Shown here one piece after another: positions 43,328-51,820 of a stretch of 64,000 nucleotides of DNA. The notes under the pieces were generated by a model. It was not told where the DNA came from and made no database searches. It saw only the letters and a list, made by a program, of their open reading frames with translations. How positions within the stretch are numbered: position 1 is the first letter of the stretch; each line of letters opens with the position of its first letter. The DNA comes from Cohnella thailandensis. Its GTDB lineage: Bacteria; Bacillota; Bacilli; Paenibacillales; Paenibacillaceae. Made by a program: the position numbers and the translations under genes. Location: contig NZ_JACJVQ010000013.1 in NCBI RefSeq assembly GCF_014212135.1, positions 248,001-312,000 on the forward strand, read 5' to 3'.

Positions 43328-43876
43328 TCAGGAGGCCGGCTGCGCCTTTCTGCCGCCGTTCGCTTTGCCGGCAGGTTCTCGAGACGCTTCGTCATGAAAT
43401 TCGAAAGCGATGCTGTACCCGATAAACAGCCCCCAGCATAAATAAATGCCAAGCTCGCACGCAATGCTGTTCCATCCGATGGTCCGAACCGGCTCCGTCA
43501 TCCCGGTCAGCGGCCCGATCCAAAGAAACAGCAGCGCCCACCAGGCGCCTCCGAAGAGAATACCCGGCCATGGCCCCCGTAGATTTCCCAGAACGAGCAA
43601 GTAGACCAGCGCCGCGACCAGCGACATGCCGATAAACAAAGCCAAACCCGTTACGTGCCAGACTATGCTGTTCAGAGCCTCCCTTCGCACCCAAGGGTCC
43701 GCCAGGAACGCTTGCGGAACTCGAGTCAAATTAAGGCTTACGGCCAGCCAACGCATCAATCCCCAGATCACGCCCGCAAAGAAGCCTATCTGCAAGGCGT
43801 ATAGAACGGCCCTTCCTATCGAAGGCCTATCCCGTTCCGCCGAAGGTTTATCCCGTTCTTCGTTCTTATCCGCCAT
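43328..43876 (-). CDS. yqhR: YqhR-family membrane protein
   Basis: 182 residues. A charged N-terminus (MADKNEERDKPSAERDRPS) precedes four transmembrane segments, among them ALQIGFFAGVIWGLMRWLAV and WHVTGLALFIGMSLVAALVYLLVLG, and ends with a basic tail. It is divergent from yqhQ and upstream of aroQ, as in B. subtilis. Function unknown. GGGAGGG precedes the ATG. Confidence 0.82.
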   Translation of the reverse strand: MADKNEERDKPSAERDRPSIGRAVLYALQIGFFAGVIWGLMRWLAVSLNLTRVPQAFLADPWVRREALNSIVWHVTGLALFIGMSLVAALVYLLVLGNLRGPWPGILFGGAWWALLFLWIGPLTGMTEPVRTIGWNSIACELGIYLCWGLFIGYSIAFEFHDEASREPAGKANGGRKAQPAS

Positions 43877-44062
43877 GGCTTACCCTCCCATTCATGGACA
43901 TCGCCTGACTAGTATGGGCCGCGGAACGTCGCCCTACTCGGCCGCCTTCCTTATTGGAACGCCGAGCAGCCGTTCCCTGTGGCATTGTAAGCCGGATTCC
44001 TGTAAAATAAACGTAGATCGGAAGCTTCGGCTTCCTTAGTTCTAGACAGAGAAGGTGATCGC

Positions 44063-45031
44063 TTGGCTCAGCAGCCGAACACAGCATACGGAGGACAGGC
44101 CGTCATTGAAGGAGTCATGTTCGCGGGGCGCCACGTCAATGTCACGGCCGTAAGACGCAAGAACCAAGAAATCGCTTTTTACGAGGTACCCAGGGGATCG
44201 ACCCCGAATATCGTAAAATGGTTAAAAAAGATCCCGTTCATACGCGGACTGGTCGGCATCGTCGAGTCTTCAGCGAAGGGCTCCCAGCATCTCAACTTCT
44301 CGGCGGAGGCGTATGCGGAGGACGAATCGACTCCGGAAGAAGCGGCGAAGGCCAAGGAGAAGGAGAAATGGAGCCTCTCCATGATACTCGGCGTCGCGGT
44401 CGTCGGCGTTCTGTCCTTCGTTTTCGGCAAAGTCATTTTCGCGGCCGTTCCCGCTTTCCTTGAAAGCGAAATTTTCGGAAGAGCCTTCGACAATAAGTTC
44501 CTGCATAACATTCTGGAAGGCGTTATCAAGATCGCCCTGTTGCTTTTCTATCTCTGGATGATCTCCAAGACGCCGATCATCAAGCGCCTGTTCCAATACC
44601 ATGGCGCGGAGCATAAGGTGATCAGCGCCTACGAAGCCGGCGACGAATTGACGGTCGAGAACGTTCAGCGCGCCAGCCGTCTGCATTATCGTTGCGGAAG
44701 CAGCTTCATCATCTTCACCGTCATCGTAGGCGTTATCCTGTATTCCTTCCCTATCTTCCATTGGGATTCCGTATGGGAGAGAATCTGGATCCGGATCGCC
44801 TTGCTGCCCGTCGTGATCGGCATTTCCTACGAGGTTCTGAAGTGGACGAACGCCGTTCGGGATATTCCGGTGCTTCGTTTCCTAGGCTACCCGGGCTTGT
44901 GGCTTCAGCTCTTGACGACCAAGGAACCGAACGACGAGCAAGTCGCCGTCTCGATCGCTTCCTTTAACCGAATGATGGAGCTGGATCGCGAATACAGCCA
45001 TCAGCCCGCAGCCGCGACCGTCTCCGCTTGA
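44063..45031 (+). CDS. yqhQ: DUF1385 membrane protein YqhQ
   Basis: 322 residues. The N-terminus NTAYGGQAVIEGVMFAGRHVNVTAVRR is the DUF1385 signature; four or five transmembrane segments follow, with the conserved FQYHGAEHKVISAYEAGDELTVEN and SRLHYRCGSSFIIFTVIVGVILYS between them. His and Cys residues in these loops suggest a metal site, but the activity is unknown. TTG start at 44063 behind AGAAGGTGA. yqhP follows within 60 bases, probably as one transcript. Confidence 0.9.
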   Translation: MAQQPNTAYGGQAVIEGVMFAGRHVNVTAVRRKNQEIAFYEVPRGSTPNIVKWLKKIPFIRGLVGIVESSAKGSQHLNFSAEAYAEDESTPEEAAKAKEKEKWSLSMILGVAVVGVLSFVFGKVIFAAVPAFLESEIFGRAFDNKFLHNILEGVIKIALLLFYLWMISKTPIIKRLFQYHGAEHKVISAYEAGDELTVENVQRASRLHYRCGSSFIIFTVIVGVILYSFPIFHWDSVWERIWIRIALLPVVIGISYEVLKWTNAVRDIPVLRFLGYPGLWLQLLTTKEPNDEQVAVSIASFNRMMELDREYSHQPAAATVSA

Positions 45032-45091
45032 TTCCGGCGCATTCCTGTAGGCGCCCGCTATACACCTTGTAACCCAGAGGGGGACAACGCC

Positions 45092-45418
45092 ATGCGCAGA
45101 CGTTTCGGACCCGTGGCCATCCTTATGATCGCCTTGATCGCCGTCGGGATCGTCGGCCAAATTATTAGAGGCGCAACCACGCTGTTGATCCCTATCATCC
45201 TGGTTGCGATCGTGTTCTTGCTCTACAAGTTCCCGCCGACCCGTTGGGGAAGAAGCTCCTCTGCCGAGAAGTCCAAGTACCGGCAGGCGGCCATCAAGAG
45301 CCAGCGCCGCAACCTGGCCAAGGAACGCGAGGATAAGAACGCCAAGCGTCGAACCGCCAACTTTCGAGTGATCGAAGGAAGCAAGAAGCGCGACGAAGAA
45401 CCGCCAAGGTATCATTGA
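45092..45418 (+). CDS. yqhP: YqhP/SA1362-like small membrane protein
   Basis: 108 residues: two close transmembrane segments (VAILMIALIAVGIVGQIIRGATTLLIPIILVAIVFLLYKF) and a strongly basic cytoplasmic tail (KSQRRNLAKEREDKNAKRR). Position directly after yqhQ and before yqhO supports the yqhP assignment; the family is uncharacterised. AGAGGGGG precedes the ATG. Confidence 0.75.
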   Translation: MRRRFGPVAILMIALIAVGIVGQIIRGATTLLIPIILVAIVFLLYKFPPTRWGRSSSAEKSKYRQAAIKSQRRNLAKEREDKNAKRRTANFRVIEGSKKRDEEPPRYH

Positions 45419-45433
45419 CGCGAATAACAGACC

Positions 45434-45471
45434 AACCCCCGACAAGCCGCGGCCTGTCGGGGGTTTCTTTT
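45434..45471. terminator. Bidirectional terminator between yqhP and yqhO
   Basis: AACCCCCGACA and TGTCGGGGGTT form a perfect 11-bp stem followed by TTCTTTT on the plus strand. It lies between two convergent genes. Confidence 0.88.
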
Positions 45472-45472
45472 G

Positions 45473-46483
45473 CTAAGCATCATTGCTTCGGTTGGCCGAT
45501 TGTATCCGTACGGACACCCCTTCTCCTCCCGAAGGCTTCGTCTCTATCAATCCGGTCCTGCGGTCGCAGTGCTTGAAGTACTTCTCCCCGGCTTCGAGAC
45601 CCGACCGGTATAAGCTTTCGCTTTTTTCCGCGGTTAAGTTGAAGTCGGTCGTCCGAACCCCCAGGGTAGGAATCTTGATCGTGCGAATCCGGTTATTCTG
45701 TTCGATATAACGTTCGTCGTGGGCGCTGAGCATCGTTTCGAACATCGCTTGGAACATCGAGATCGGCCCGACGATCCGATGAGCCTTCATGTCGTTGCGG
45801 CCGACCATCTGGAAGCCGATGACCGGAACGGGCCCTCCCGGTTCTTCTTGGTCGCCTTCGAAGATCCATAACGGAAAATTGCTCAAAACTCCGCCGTCGA
45901 CGATATAAGAAGAGCGGCCTGCCGCGATCTTGCGCCTGCGTTGCCCTTGCTTTGCCTTAGGCATCGGAATGAGCACCGGATCGAAAAAGTAAGGGATGCT
46001 TATGCTCATCCGGATCGCTTTGGCGACTTCCAAGCTCAGCGGATCGATTCCATACTCGGCGATATCGTCGGGAAGGACGAGCAGCCTGCCGTTCGTAATA
46101 TCCGAGGCGGTAATCTTCAGCTTGCCGAGAGGCAAATCCGCGAACGTCTTCACTCCCCTAGCCGCGAGCAGCTCGCGAATCCACGCTTCCAGGGCGTCTC
46201 CCGAATACAGGCCTTTCTTCAGAAACAATCGAATCGCCGGACCGACGACCTTCACGTTGTAGAACGGGGACCTCCGCAGGAACCGGGAGAACGGAGCCGA
46301 CTCGATTATGACCTTCATCTCCGACGCCGTATAGCCGGTCGCCAGCAGCGCGGCTACGATGCTGCCCGACGAGGTGCCCGCCACTTTATGGAATTGCACG
46401 TCGTTCCTCTCCGCCGCGCGCACGGCGCCGACCAGGGAGATGCCTTTGACGCCGCCGCCCTCGAACACGCCGTTCACCTTCAT
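45473..46483 (-). CDS. yqhO: Patatin-like phospholipase (YqhO)
   Basis: 336 residues from ATG 46483 (MKVNGVFEGGGVKGISLVGAV), with GGGGGAGT upstream. The patatin fold is shown by the oxyanion motif GGGVKG, the nucleophile Ser in VAGTSSGSIVAALLATGY near residue 40, and the catalytic Asp in SSYIVDGGVLSNFPLWIF near residue 220. It would be a cytosolic or membrane-associated acyl hydrolase of unknown lipid substrate. Neighbours yqhP and mntR are the same as in B. subtilis. Confidence 0.92.
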   Translation of the reverse strand: MKVNGVFEGGGVKGISLVGAVRAAERNDVQFHKVAGTSSGSIVAALLATGYTASEMKVIIESAPFSRFLRRSPFYNVKVVGPAIRLFLKKGLYSGDALEAWIRELLAARGVKTFADLPLGKLKITASDITNGRLLVLPDDIAEYGIDPLSLEVAKAIRMSISIPYFFDPVLIPMPKAKQGQRRRKIAAGRSSYIVDGGVLSNFPLWIFEGDQEEPGGPVPVIGFQMVGRNDMKAHRIVGPISMFQAMFETMLSAHDERYIEQNNRIRTIKIPTLGVRTTDFNLTAEKSESLYRSGLEAGEKYFKHCDRRTGLIETKPSGGEGVSVRIQSANRSNDA

Positions 46484-46620
46484 CGGACTCCCCCGTTCTC
46501 GTCTTGCGGGTTTCGGTGAATCCTCCGATGACAGCTTATGCGGCGCCGCTTGCGGGCAGTACATAAAGCAAGAAAGCTACCCGCGGATCCAATGGATCCT
46601 CCGGATAGCCTTCGCTTGGC

Positions 46621-47043
46621 TTAGTCCTTATCCAATTCAGCACGAACGCCTTGAAGTTCTTCGATCCTCTTGGGATCTTGGTTGAAGTACTCGACTAGCG
46701 TCTCGATGCAAGTAATCGAATCCCAGCTAAGGTGATGCTCGATGCCTTCCACGTCGCGGTAGATGTTCTCTTCCTGTACGCCGATCGTCTTCAGGAACAT
46801 CTCCAGCAGATGATGCCGGTCAACGAGTCTTTTGCCGACTTTCTTGCCCTTAGTCGTTAATACGAGTCCGCGATACTTCTCATAGATGAGGTAATTGTCC
46901 TTGTCCAACTTCTGTATCATCTTGGTTACGGAAGAAGGATGCACCTCCAGCCCTTCGGCGATATCCGAAACGCGAGCATAGCCCTTCTCATCGATAAGGC
47001 GATAGATCCGTTCCAGATAATCTTCCATACTTGGGGTCGGCAA
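46621..47043 (-). CDS. mntR: Manganese transport regulator MntR
   Basis: 140 residues, DtxR-family Mn(II)-responsive repressor of Mn uptake. Very close to B. subtilis Mnt[29 protein letters not shown], the recognition helix [30 protein letters not shown], and metal ligands in TPSMED (Asp8-type), [13 protein letters not shown] and [15 protein letters not shown] at 47043 was chosen since the family begins at that point and GGGGGAG lies before it; the frame is open nine codons further. Divergent from splB. Confidence 0.96.
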   Translation of the reverse strand: MPTPSMEDYLERIYRLIDEKGYARVSDIAEGLEVHPSSVTKMIQKLDKDNYLIYEKYRGLVLTTKGKKVGKRLVDRHHLLEMFLKTIGVQEENIYRDVEGIEHHLSWDSITCIETLVEYFNQDPKRIEELQGVRAELDKD

Positions 47044-47133
47044 TGCGGCTCCCCCTTTCCCGGCAGTCACTAACTCTTAGTATCATACACCAGCGCAAAC
47101 TTCAGGAGCAAGTCTCCCCTCGCGAAAATCGTC

Positions 47134-47163
47134 CGAATTCCAAGCCCGCGCCTGCGCACAATA
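47134..47163 (+). promoter_or_regulatory. Possible sigma-G/sigma-F promoter of splB
   Basis: CGAATT (47134-47139) and CACAATA (47157-47163) are 17 bases apart, 27 bases before the splB start. The -10 is one base off CATAATA and the -35 partly matches TGAATA. B. subtilis splAB is sigma-G dependent. Confidence 0.4.
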
Positions 47164-47189
47164 AAGACATTCCGAAGGAGGCTTCGCCG

Positions 47190-48257
47190 ATGACAACCCC
47201 GATCGCAGAACGCCCTCGCCAGACGAGGGAAACGCCATTGTTCGTGCCCGAGCTCGTCTACTTCGAGCCTGCTTCCCTGGATTATCCGAAGGGCCGAAGA
47301 ATCTTGGATTGGGTTCAAGAAAGAGGAATTCCTTACCGAACGACGACCTCCCACAATCGGATCACCGGCTTGCCCGGGGAGACCGAGCTGGAGCGATACA
47401 AGGCGGCCAAGCGAACGCTCGTGGTCGGCATCCGCAAGACGCTCAAGTTCGACACCTCCAAGCCTTCCGCCGAATACGCGCTTCCGCTGTCGACCGGCTG
47501 CATGGGGCATTGCCATTATTGCTACCTTCAAACGACGCTGGGTGCCAAGCCCTACGTCCGGGTTTACGTGAATACGGAAGACATCCTGGGCGCCGCCAAA
47601 ACATACATCGAGGAGAGAGCGCCGGAGATTACCCGCTTCGAAGCGGCATGCACGTCCGATCCGGTCGGTCTGGAGCACTTGACCGGCTCTTTGGCGGATG
47701 CTATCACGTTCATGGCGAACGAGCCCCTCGGCAGGCTTCGGTTCGTGACCAAATATCACCATGTCGAACCCTTGCTGCATCTTAAGCACAACGGGAACAC
47801 GCGCATCCGGTTCAGCGTCAATTCCGACTACGTCATCAAGAACTTCGAGCCCGCCACCTCTCGTTTCGCGGAGCGGATAGAGGCGGCCGGCAAAATCGCC
47901 AAGGTCGGCTACCCGCTCGGGTTCATCATCGCGCCGATCATCTGGTATGACGGCTGGGAGGACGGCTACGGCGAGCTGCTCGCGAAGCTGGGCGCCGCTC
48001 TTCCGAAGGAGGCGACGTCGGACCTCACGTTCGAGCTCATTCAGCATCGCTTCACGAAGACGGCGAAGAGCACGATCGAGAAGCGTTACCCGAAGACCAA
48101 GCTGGAGATGGACGAAGCGATCCGCAAGAAGAAATGGGGACGTTGGGGTCAACACAAATACGTCTACCCGGACGAGCAGGCAGACGCATTGAGAATGTTC
48201 TTGACCGAGAGAATCTTCGGGGAGTTCCCGATGGCCAAGATCGAATATTTCACATAA
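47190..48257 (+). CDS. splB: Spore photoproduct lyase
   Basis: 355 residues from ATG 47190 with AAGGAGG eight bases before. Radical-SAM enzyme that reverses the 5-thyminyl-5,6-dihydrothymine photoproduct in DNA of germinating spores. The [4Fe-4S]-binding triad is in STGCMGHCHYCYLQTTLG (C-x3-C-x2-C) and the hydrogen-donor Cys in EAACTSDPVGLEHLTG. The DNA-contacting C-terminal part has KKKWGRWGQHKYVY. Length and motifs are those of the Bacillus enzymes. No splA-like regulator lies upstream; instead mntR is divergent. Confidence 0.97.
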   Translation: MTTPIAERPRQTRETPLFVPELVYFEPASLDYPKGRRILDWVQERGIPYRTTTSHNRITGLPGETELERYKAAKRTLVVGIRKTLKFDTSKPSAEYALPLSTGCMGHCHYCYLQTTLGAKPYVRVYVNTEDILGAAKTYIEERAPEITRFEAACTSDPVGLEHLTGSLADAITFMANEPLGRLRFVTKYHHVEPLLHLKHNGNTRIRFSVNSDYVIKNFEPATSRFAERIEAAGKIAKVGYPLGFIIAPIIWYDGWEDGYGELLAKLGAALPKEATSDLTFELIQHRFTKTAKSTIEKRYPKTKLEMDEAIRKKKWGRWGQHKYVYPDEQADALRMFLTERIFGEFPMAKIEYFT

Positions 48258-48279
48258 ATAGGCCGAGCCGACGGTACCG

Positions 48280-48990
48280 TCAGAACTTCAGCCACTCCGG
48301 CGTGATGGAATTCAGCCAGATCGTGATGGAAGTCATCTTGTCCGTAAACAGGAGAATCCCCATCACGATCATGAGGGCTCCCCCGATCTTCATGAGACGA
48401 TTGGAGTACTTCAGGATCCATCTCGTCGATCCGATGAAGAACGCCAGCACGAAGAACGGAACGCCGAAGCCCAGCGAATAGGCGGCCGTCATGCTTGCCC
48501 AAGTACCGGGTTCGCTGGCGGCGAGAGCGAGAATCGAAGACAGGATCGGTCCCACGCACGGGGACCAGCCCGCCGAGAAGCCGACGCCGAAGATGAACGA
48601 GCCTAAGTAGCCCGCGGGCCTCCAGCTCATGTTCATTTTCCGCTCCTTCATCAGAAGCTGCGGCTGGAAAACCCCGAGCAGGAACAGACCCATCAGGATG
48701 ATCAGGAGCGCCGAAATCTGACGGATCGGGTCCTGGTATTCCCGAAACGTCGAAGCGAACGCGTTCGCCGTGTAGCTAAGCGTAAAGAAAACGAACGAGA
48801 AGCCCAGGATAAAGAAGAACGTGTGGGCCATCGTTTTCGTTCGCACGCTTCGGCTCGTATCGGTCTTCAGCTGGGTGACGGTCATTCCGGTTATGTAAGA
48901 TAAATAGGACGGATATAAAGGCAGACAGCACGGGGAGATAAAGGAAGCCAGTCCCCCCGCGAATGCAATGCCGATATTGACTTCATTCAA
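48280..48990 (-). CDS. ccdA: Cytochrome c biogenesis protein CcdA
   Basis: 236 residues, six transmembrane helices. It passes reducing equivalents from cytosolic thioredoxin to the outer face of the membrane for cytochrome c maturation and, in B. subtilis, spore cortex synthesis. The two redox Cys are visible in SFISPCCLPLYPSYLSYITG (helix 1) and SAGWSPCVGPILSSILALA (helix 4), both next to the usual Pro. Convergent with splB and 19 bases after znuB; start ATG 48990. Confidence 0.93.
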   Translation of the reverse strand: MNEVNIGIAFAGGLASFISPCCLPLYPSYLSYITGMTVTQLKTDTSRSVRTKTMAHTFFFILGFSFVFFTLSYTANAFASTFREYQDPIRQISALLIILMGLFLLGVFQPQLLMKERKMNMSWRPAGYLGSFIFGVGFSAGWSPCVGPILSSILALAASEPGTWASMTAAYSLGFGVPFFVLAFFIGSTRWILKYSNRLMKIGGALMIVMGILLFTDKMTSITIWLNSITPEWLKF

Positions 48991-49009
48991 TGTGGGCCAC
49001 GCTCCCGCT

Positions 49010-49813
49010 TTATACTCGGGCTCTCCTCGTCATGACCAAGGAGGCCAGCAAAATGGCGATCAACAGCAAAACGACGGTGCCTCCCGGAGCCAGGTTCCAG
49101 ATGCCGGCCATCCATAAGCCGCATACCACCGCTACTTCGCCAATAAGGATGACAAGAATGATGGATTGGCGGAAGCTCTTGGACAGCACCAGGCTGCAGG
49201 CGGCCGGGATCATCAGCAGCGCGGACACGAGCAAAGCCCCGACGATCTTGATCGAGGCGCTGATGACAAGCGCGGTCATGATGCTGATCAGAATGTTGAA
49301 GTAACGAACCGGAAGCCCGCTGACCGAAGCGGCATCCTCGTCGAACGTCAGAAGGAACAATTCCTTCCTAAGGGCAATAACGACGGCGAGAACGATAACG
49401 GTAATAATCGCGATAATCAAGATGTCCGCATTGTTCAGCGTGTAGATGCTCCCGAACAAATAAGAGTTTACATCTAAGTTATACCCTTTGCCAACCGTAA
49501 ACAAGAGGGAAGCGAGTCCGATGCCGCCCGACATGATGATCGCGATGGACAGCTCAGCGAAGGAACGATACCTCCTCCGAAGGACTTCGATCCCGAACGA
49601 GGCCAGAATCGCGAACGCCAGTCCTACAGCAACCGGATACACATTAATAAGAAAACCGAGAGCCACACCTGCGATGCTGACGTGGGCGAGCGTGTCGCCG
49701 ATCATGGCCAATCTTCTTAGAACGAGGAAAAGCCCCAGCAACGGGGACGTAATGGCAATGAGGGCGCCGCCGATAAGCGCCCGTTGGAAAAACTCGGCCG
49801 ATAAAAGTTCCAA
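49010..49813 (-). CDS. znuB: Zinc ABC transporter permease
   Basis: 267 residues, eight or nine transmembrane helices, ABC-3 family permease. It begins MELLSAEFFQRALIGGALIAITSPLLGLFLVLRRLAMIGDTLAHVSIAGVALGF, the hallmark of zinc and manganese permeases, with the conserved His of GDTLAHVS. MTALVISASIKIVGALLVSALLMIPAA is the second signature. Third gene of the znuA-znuC-znuB operon; 7 bases after znuC. Confidence 0.93.
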   Translation of the reverse strand: MELLSAEFFQRALIGGALIAITSPLLGLFLVLRRLAMIGDTLAHVSIAGVALGFLINVYPVAVGLAFAILASFGIEVLRRRYRSFAELSIAIIMSGGIGLASLLFTVGKGYNLDVNSYLFGSIYTLNNADILIIAIITVIVLAVVIALRKELFLLTFDEDAASVSGLPVRYFNILISIMTALVISASIKIVGALLVSALLMIPAACSLVLSKSFRQSIILVILIGEVAVVCGLWMAGIWNLAPGGTVVLLLIAILLASLVMTRRARV

Positions 49814-49820
49814 GCGCCGT

Positions 49821-50624
49821 TTACCCTTCTTTCCGCAAGGAGTGCAGCAGATCCGTCTCCCCGCAATCCTCTAAATCGTGAGAATGCCGGACGTGGAACG
49901 ACAGCTTGCCGCTCTTGGCTCTAGGGATCTCTCCCAGATAAGAGCGAACCATCTCCATGTCGTGCGACACCATCAGAAAAGTAATATTGTGTTTCTTGTG
50001 CATATGAAGCAGCAGATTAAAGAAGTTGTTCTGCGTCTCGGTATCGATTCCCGACATCGGTTCGTCGAGAATGAGCAGCTTCGGATTGTTGATCAGAGCT
50101 CTCGCCAGGAACACCCTCTGCTGCTGTCCGCCCGACAGCTCCCCGATCCTCTTTTCCGCCAGCTCGCGGATCTTGAGGGTATTCAGGGCATCCTCCGCCC
50201 GCAGATGGTCTTCCTTCGTTATTCTCTTCAGCAGCTTGCGCCGTCCGTAGAGACCGGAGAGCACCACTTCCCTGACCGTTGCCGGAAAAAGGGGATTGAA
50301 GTGGTTCCGCTGGGGGACGTAGCCGATGAGCTGCCAATCCTTGAACTTCGACATCGGGGTTCCGAACAGCTTGATCTCGCCGGAGGTCGGCTTGAGCAAG
50401 CCTACTATCATCCGCAGCAGAGTCGTTTTGCCGGCGCCGTTGGAACCGATCAGCCCGATAAAATCCCGCTCCCGCACGACGAAGCTTACCTTGTCCAGTA
50501 CCTGCTGCGCTCCGTAGGAATAAGAGACATCCTCCAGCGAGACGATCTCCCGATGGCAGGAGGATGAAGCCAAGACGCCTGTCTCGATCGGCGCGTCCGT
50601 CGCGGTTGGGGCAGTGCTTATCAT
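49821..50624 (-). CDS. znuC: Zinc ABC transporter ATP-binding protein
   Basis: 267 residues. ATPase with Walker A GSNGAGKTTLLRMIVGLLKP near residue 60, signature IGELSGGQQQRVFLARALI, Walker B LLILDEPMSGID and switch His in MVSHDMEMVRSY. RNHFNPLFPATVREVVLSGLYG is typical for metal-import ATPases. Middle gene of znuACB. A 25-residue N-terminal extension precedes the ATPase domain. Confidence 0.94.
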   Translation of the reverse strand: MISTAPTATDAPIETGVLASSSCHREIVSLEDVSYSYGAQQVLDKVSFVVRERDFIGLIGSNGAGKTTLLRMIVGLLKPTSGEIKLFGTPMSKFKDWQLIGYVPQRNHFNPLFPATVREVVLSGLYGRRKLLKRITKEDHLRAEDALNTLKIRELAEKRIGELSGGQQQRVFLARALINNPKLLILDEPMSGIDTETQNNFFNLLLHMHKKHNITFLMVSHDMEMVRSYLGEIPRAKSGKLSFHVRHSHDLEDCGETDLLHSLRKEG

Positions 50625-50662
50625 GGATATTGCTCCTTCCGTTGAGCCCGGTTCATGCTTCT

Positions 50663-51613
50663 CTATTGTAATGCCTTCACCAGGTTTTGCAAATTTCTCT
50701 CCATTAGAGAGATGTAGGTCTCCCCGTCCTTCTCCTGCTTGGAGGTCAAGCCTTCGATCGGATTCAGAACGTCGATGTCCGCTCCCGTCTCGCCCGAGAT
50801 CGTCTTGGCCATCTGGTTGGATACGAGCTCCTCGAAGAAAATCGTCCGAACGCCGTTGTCCTTCACGAACTTCGCGACATCGAGCAGATCCTGAGCGCGG
50901 GGTTCCGCTTCCGGGGACAGCCCCATGATCGCGACTTGATTCAGTCCGTAATCTCTCGCCAAATAGCCGAACGCTTGATGGGTCACGACGATGTCTTTGT
51001 TAGGCACCGCCTGAAGCTGCTCCGTAAATTGTTCGTCGAGCGTCTTAAGGCGATTTTGAAGGTCTTCGTAGCGGGACTCGTAAGCCGCTTCGTTCGCCGG
51101 ATCCGAATCGACGAAAGCCTTGAGTATGTTATCGGCCATGACGAGCGCGGATTTCGGGCTGACCCACGTGTGCGGATCGACATCGGAAGCGTGCTCGTGT
51201 CCTTCTTCTCCCTCATGCTCGTGTTCCTCTTCCTCCGGATTGCCGGAGATGAGCGCGATTCCCGAGCTCGCCTCCACGGTCTTCAAGCTGCCGTTGGAGC
51301 CGGCCCCGTGCAGAAAATCGTCGGCCCAGCCTTCCAGCCCCGCTCCGTTGTAGATAAACAGCTGCGCTTTGGAAGCCGTCTGCAGGTCCTTGCTCTTCGG
51401 CGTCCAATCGTGGGGTTCGACCCCCGCGGGGATCAGGTTCACCACGTTGGCGTCCTCCCCGCCGATCTCGCTTGCTAGGTAATAGAGAGGATAGAAGGTC
51501 GTCACGACGTTGACCTTGCCCTCCGCGAATGTGTTCTTGTCGTTGCCGCAAGCCGATAGAACCGTGGCTGCCAAGAAAATAACCGCCAGTAAAAGTCCGC
51601 TTCTCCGTTGCAT
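50663..51613 (-). CDS. znuA: Zinc ABC transporter substrate-binding lipoprotein
   Basis: 316 residues, cluster A-I binding protein. A lipobox (LSACGND) follows the signal helix, so it is a lipoprotein on the outer membrane face. Metal ligand regions: NLIPAGVEPHDWTPKSKD (first His), a His/Glu-rich loop EEEHEHEGEEGHEHASDVDPHTW around residues 145-165 that marks zinc rather than manganese binders, VVTHQAFGYLARDYGL and a C-terminal ETGADIDVLNPIEGLTSKQEKDG. First gene of the znuACB operon and preceded by a promoter and a Zur-like box. Confidence 0.94.
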   Translation of the reverse strand: MQRRSGLLLAVIFLAATVLSACGNDKNTFAEGKVNVVTTFYPLYYLASEIGGEDANVVNLIPAGVEPHDWTPKSKDLQTASKAQLFIYNGAGLEGWADDFLHGAGSNGSLKTVEASSGIALISGNPEEEEHEHEGEEGHEHASDVDPHTWVSPKSALVMADNILKAFVDSDPANEAAYESRYEDLQNRLKTLDEQFTEQLQAVPNKDIVVTHQAFGYLARDYGLNQVAIMGLSPEAEPRAQDLLDVAKFVKDNGVRTIFFEELVSNQMAKTISGETGADIDVLNPIEGLTSKQEKDGETYISLMERNLQNLVKALQ

Positions 51614-51647
51614 TCCCGTTTCCCAACTTTCTCTTCCAGACTCTTAA

Positions 51648-51662
51648 TCGTATAATTTACGC
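51648..51662. promoter_or_regulatory. Zur-like box upstream of znuA
   Basis: TCGTATAATTTACGC matches the Bacillus Zur core TCGTAAT-N-ATTACGA at 10 of 14 positions with the outer TCGTA/TACG arms intact. It starts at about +1 of the predicted znuA promoter, a typical repressor position. Confidence 0.65.
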
Positions 51663-51669
51663 TTTAAGG

Positions 51670-51699
51670 AGTATACTTCGAGACGTTCGCCCCTGTCAA
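51670..51699 (-). promoter_or_regulatory. Sigma-A promoter of znuACB
   Basis: TTGACA (51694-51699) and TATACT (51670-51675), 18 bases apart on the minus strand; the predicted start lies close to 51663, inside or next to the Zur-like box. Confidence 0.7.
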
Positions 51700-51751
51700 C
51701 ACAATGGCCCAAAACCAAGGATAATAACCTCCTTTTTACTCGCTAATGGAA

Positions 51752-51779
51752 TTGACACCCATGTTTTTCCTAGTAGAAT
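51752..51779 (+). promoter_or_regulatory. Sigma-A promoter of the MBL-fold gene
   Basis: TTGACA (51752-51757) and TAGAAT (51774-51779) with a 16-base spacer, 41 bases before the TTG start of the MBL-fold gene. It is divergent from the znuA promoter. Confidence 0.7.
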
Positions 51780-51820
51780 CTTGAAATAGAGGATCGAATA
51801 CATGAAATGAGGGAAACGCT

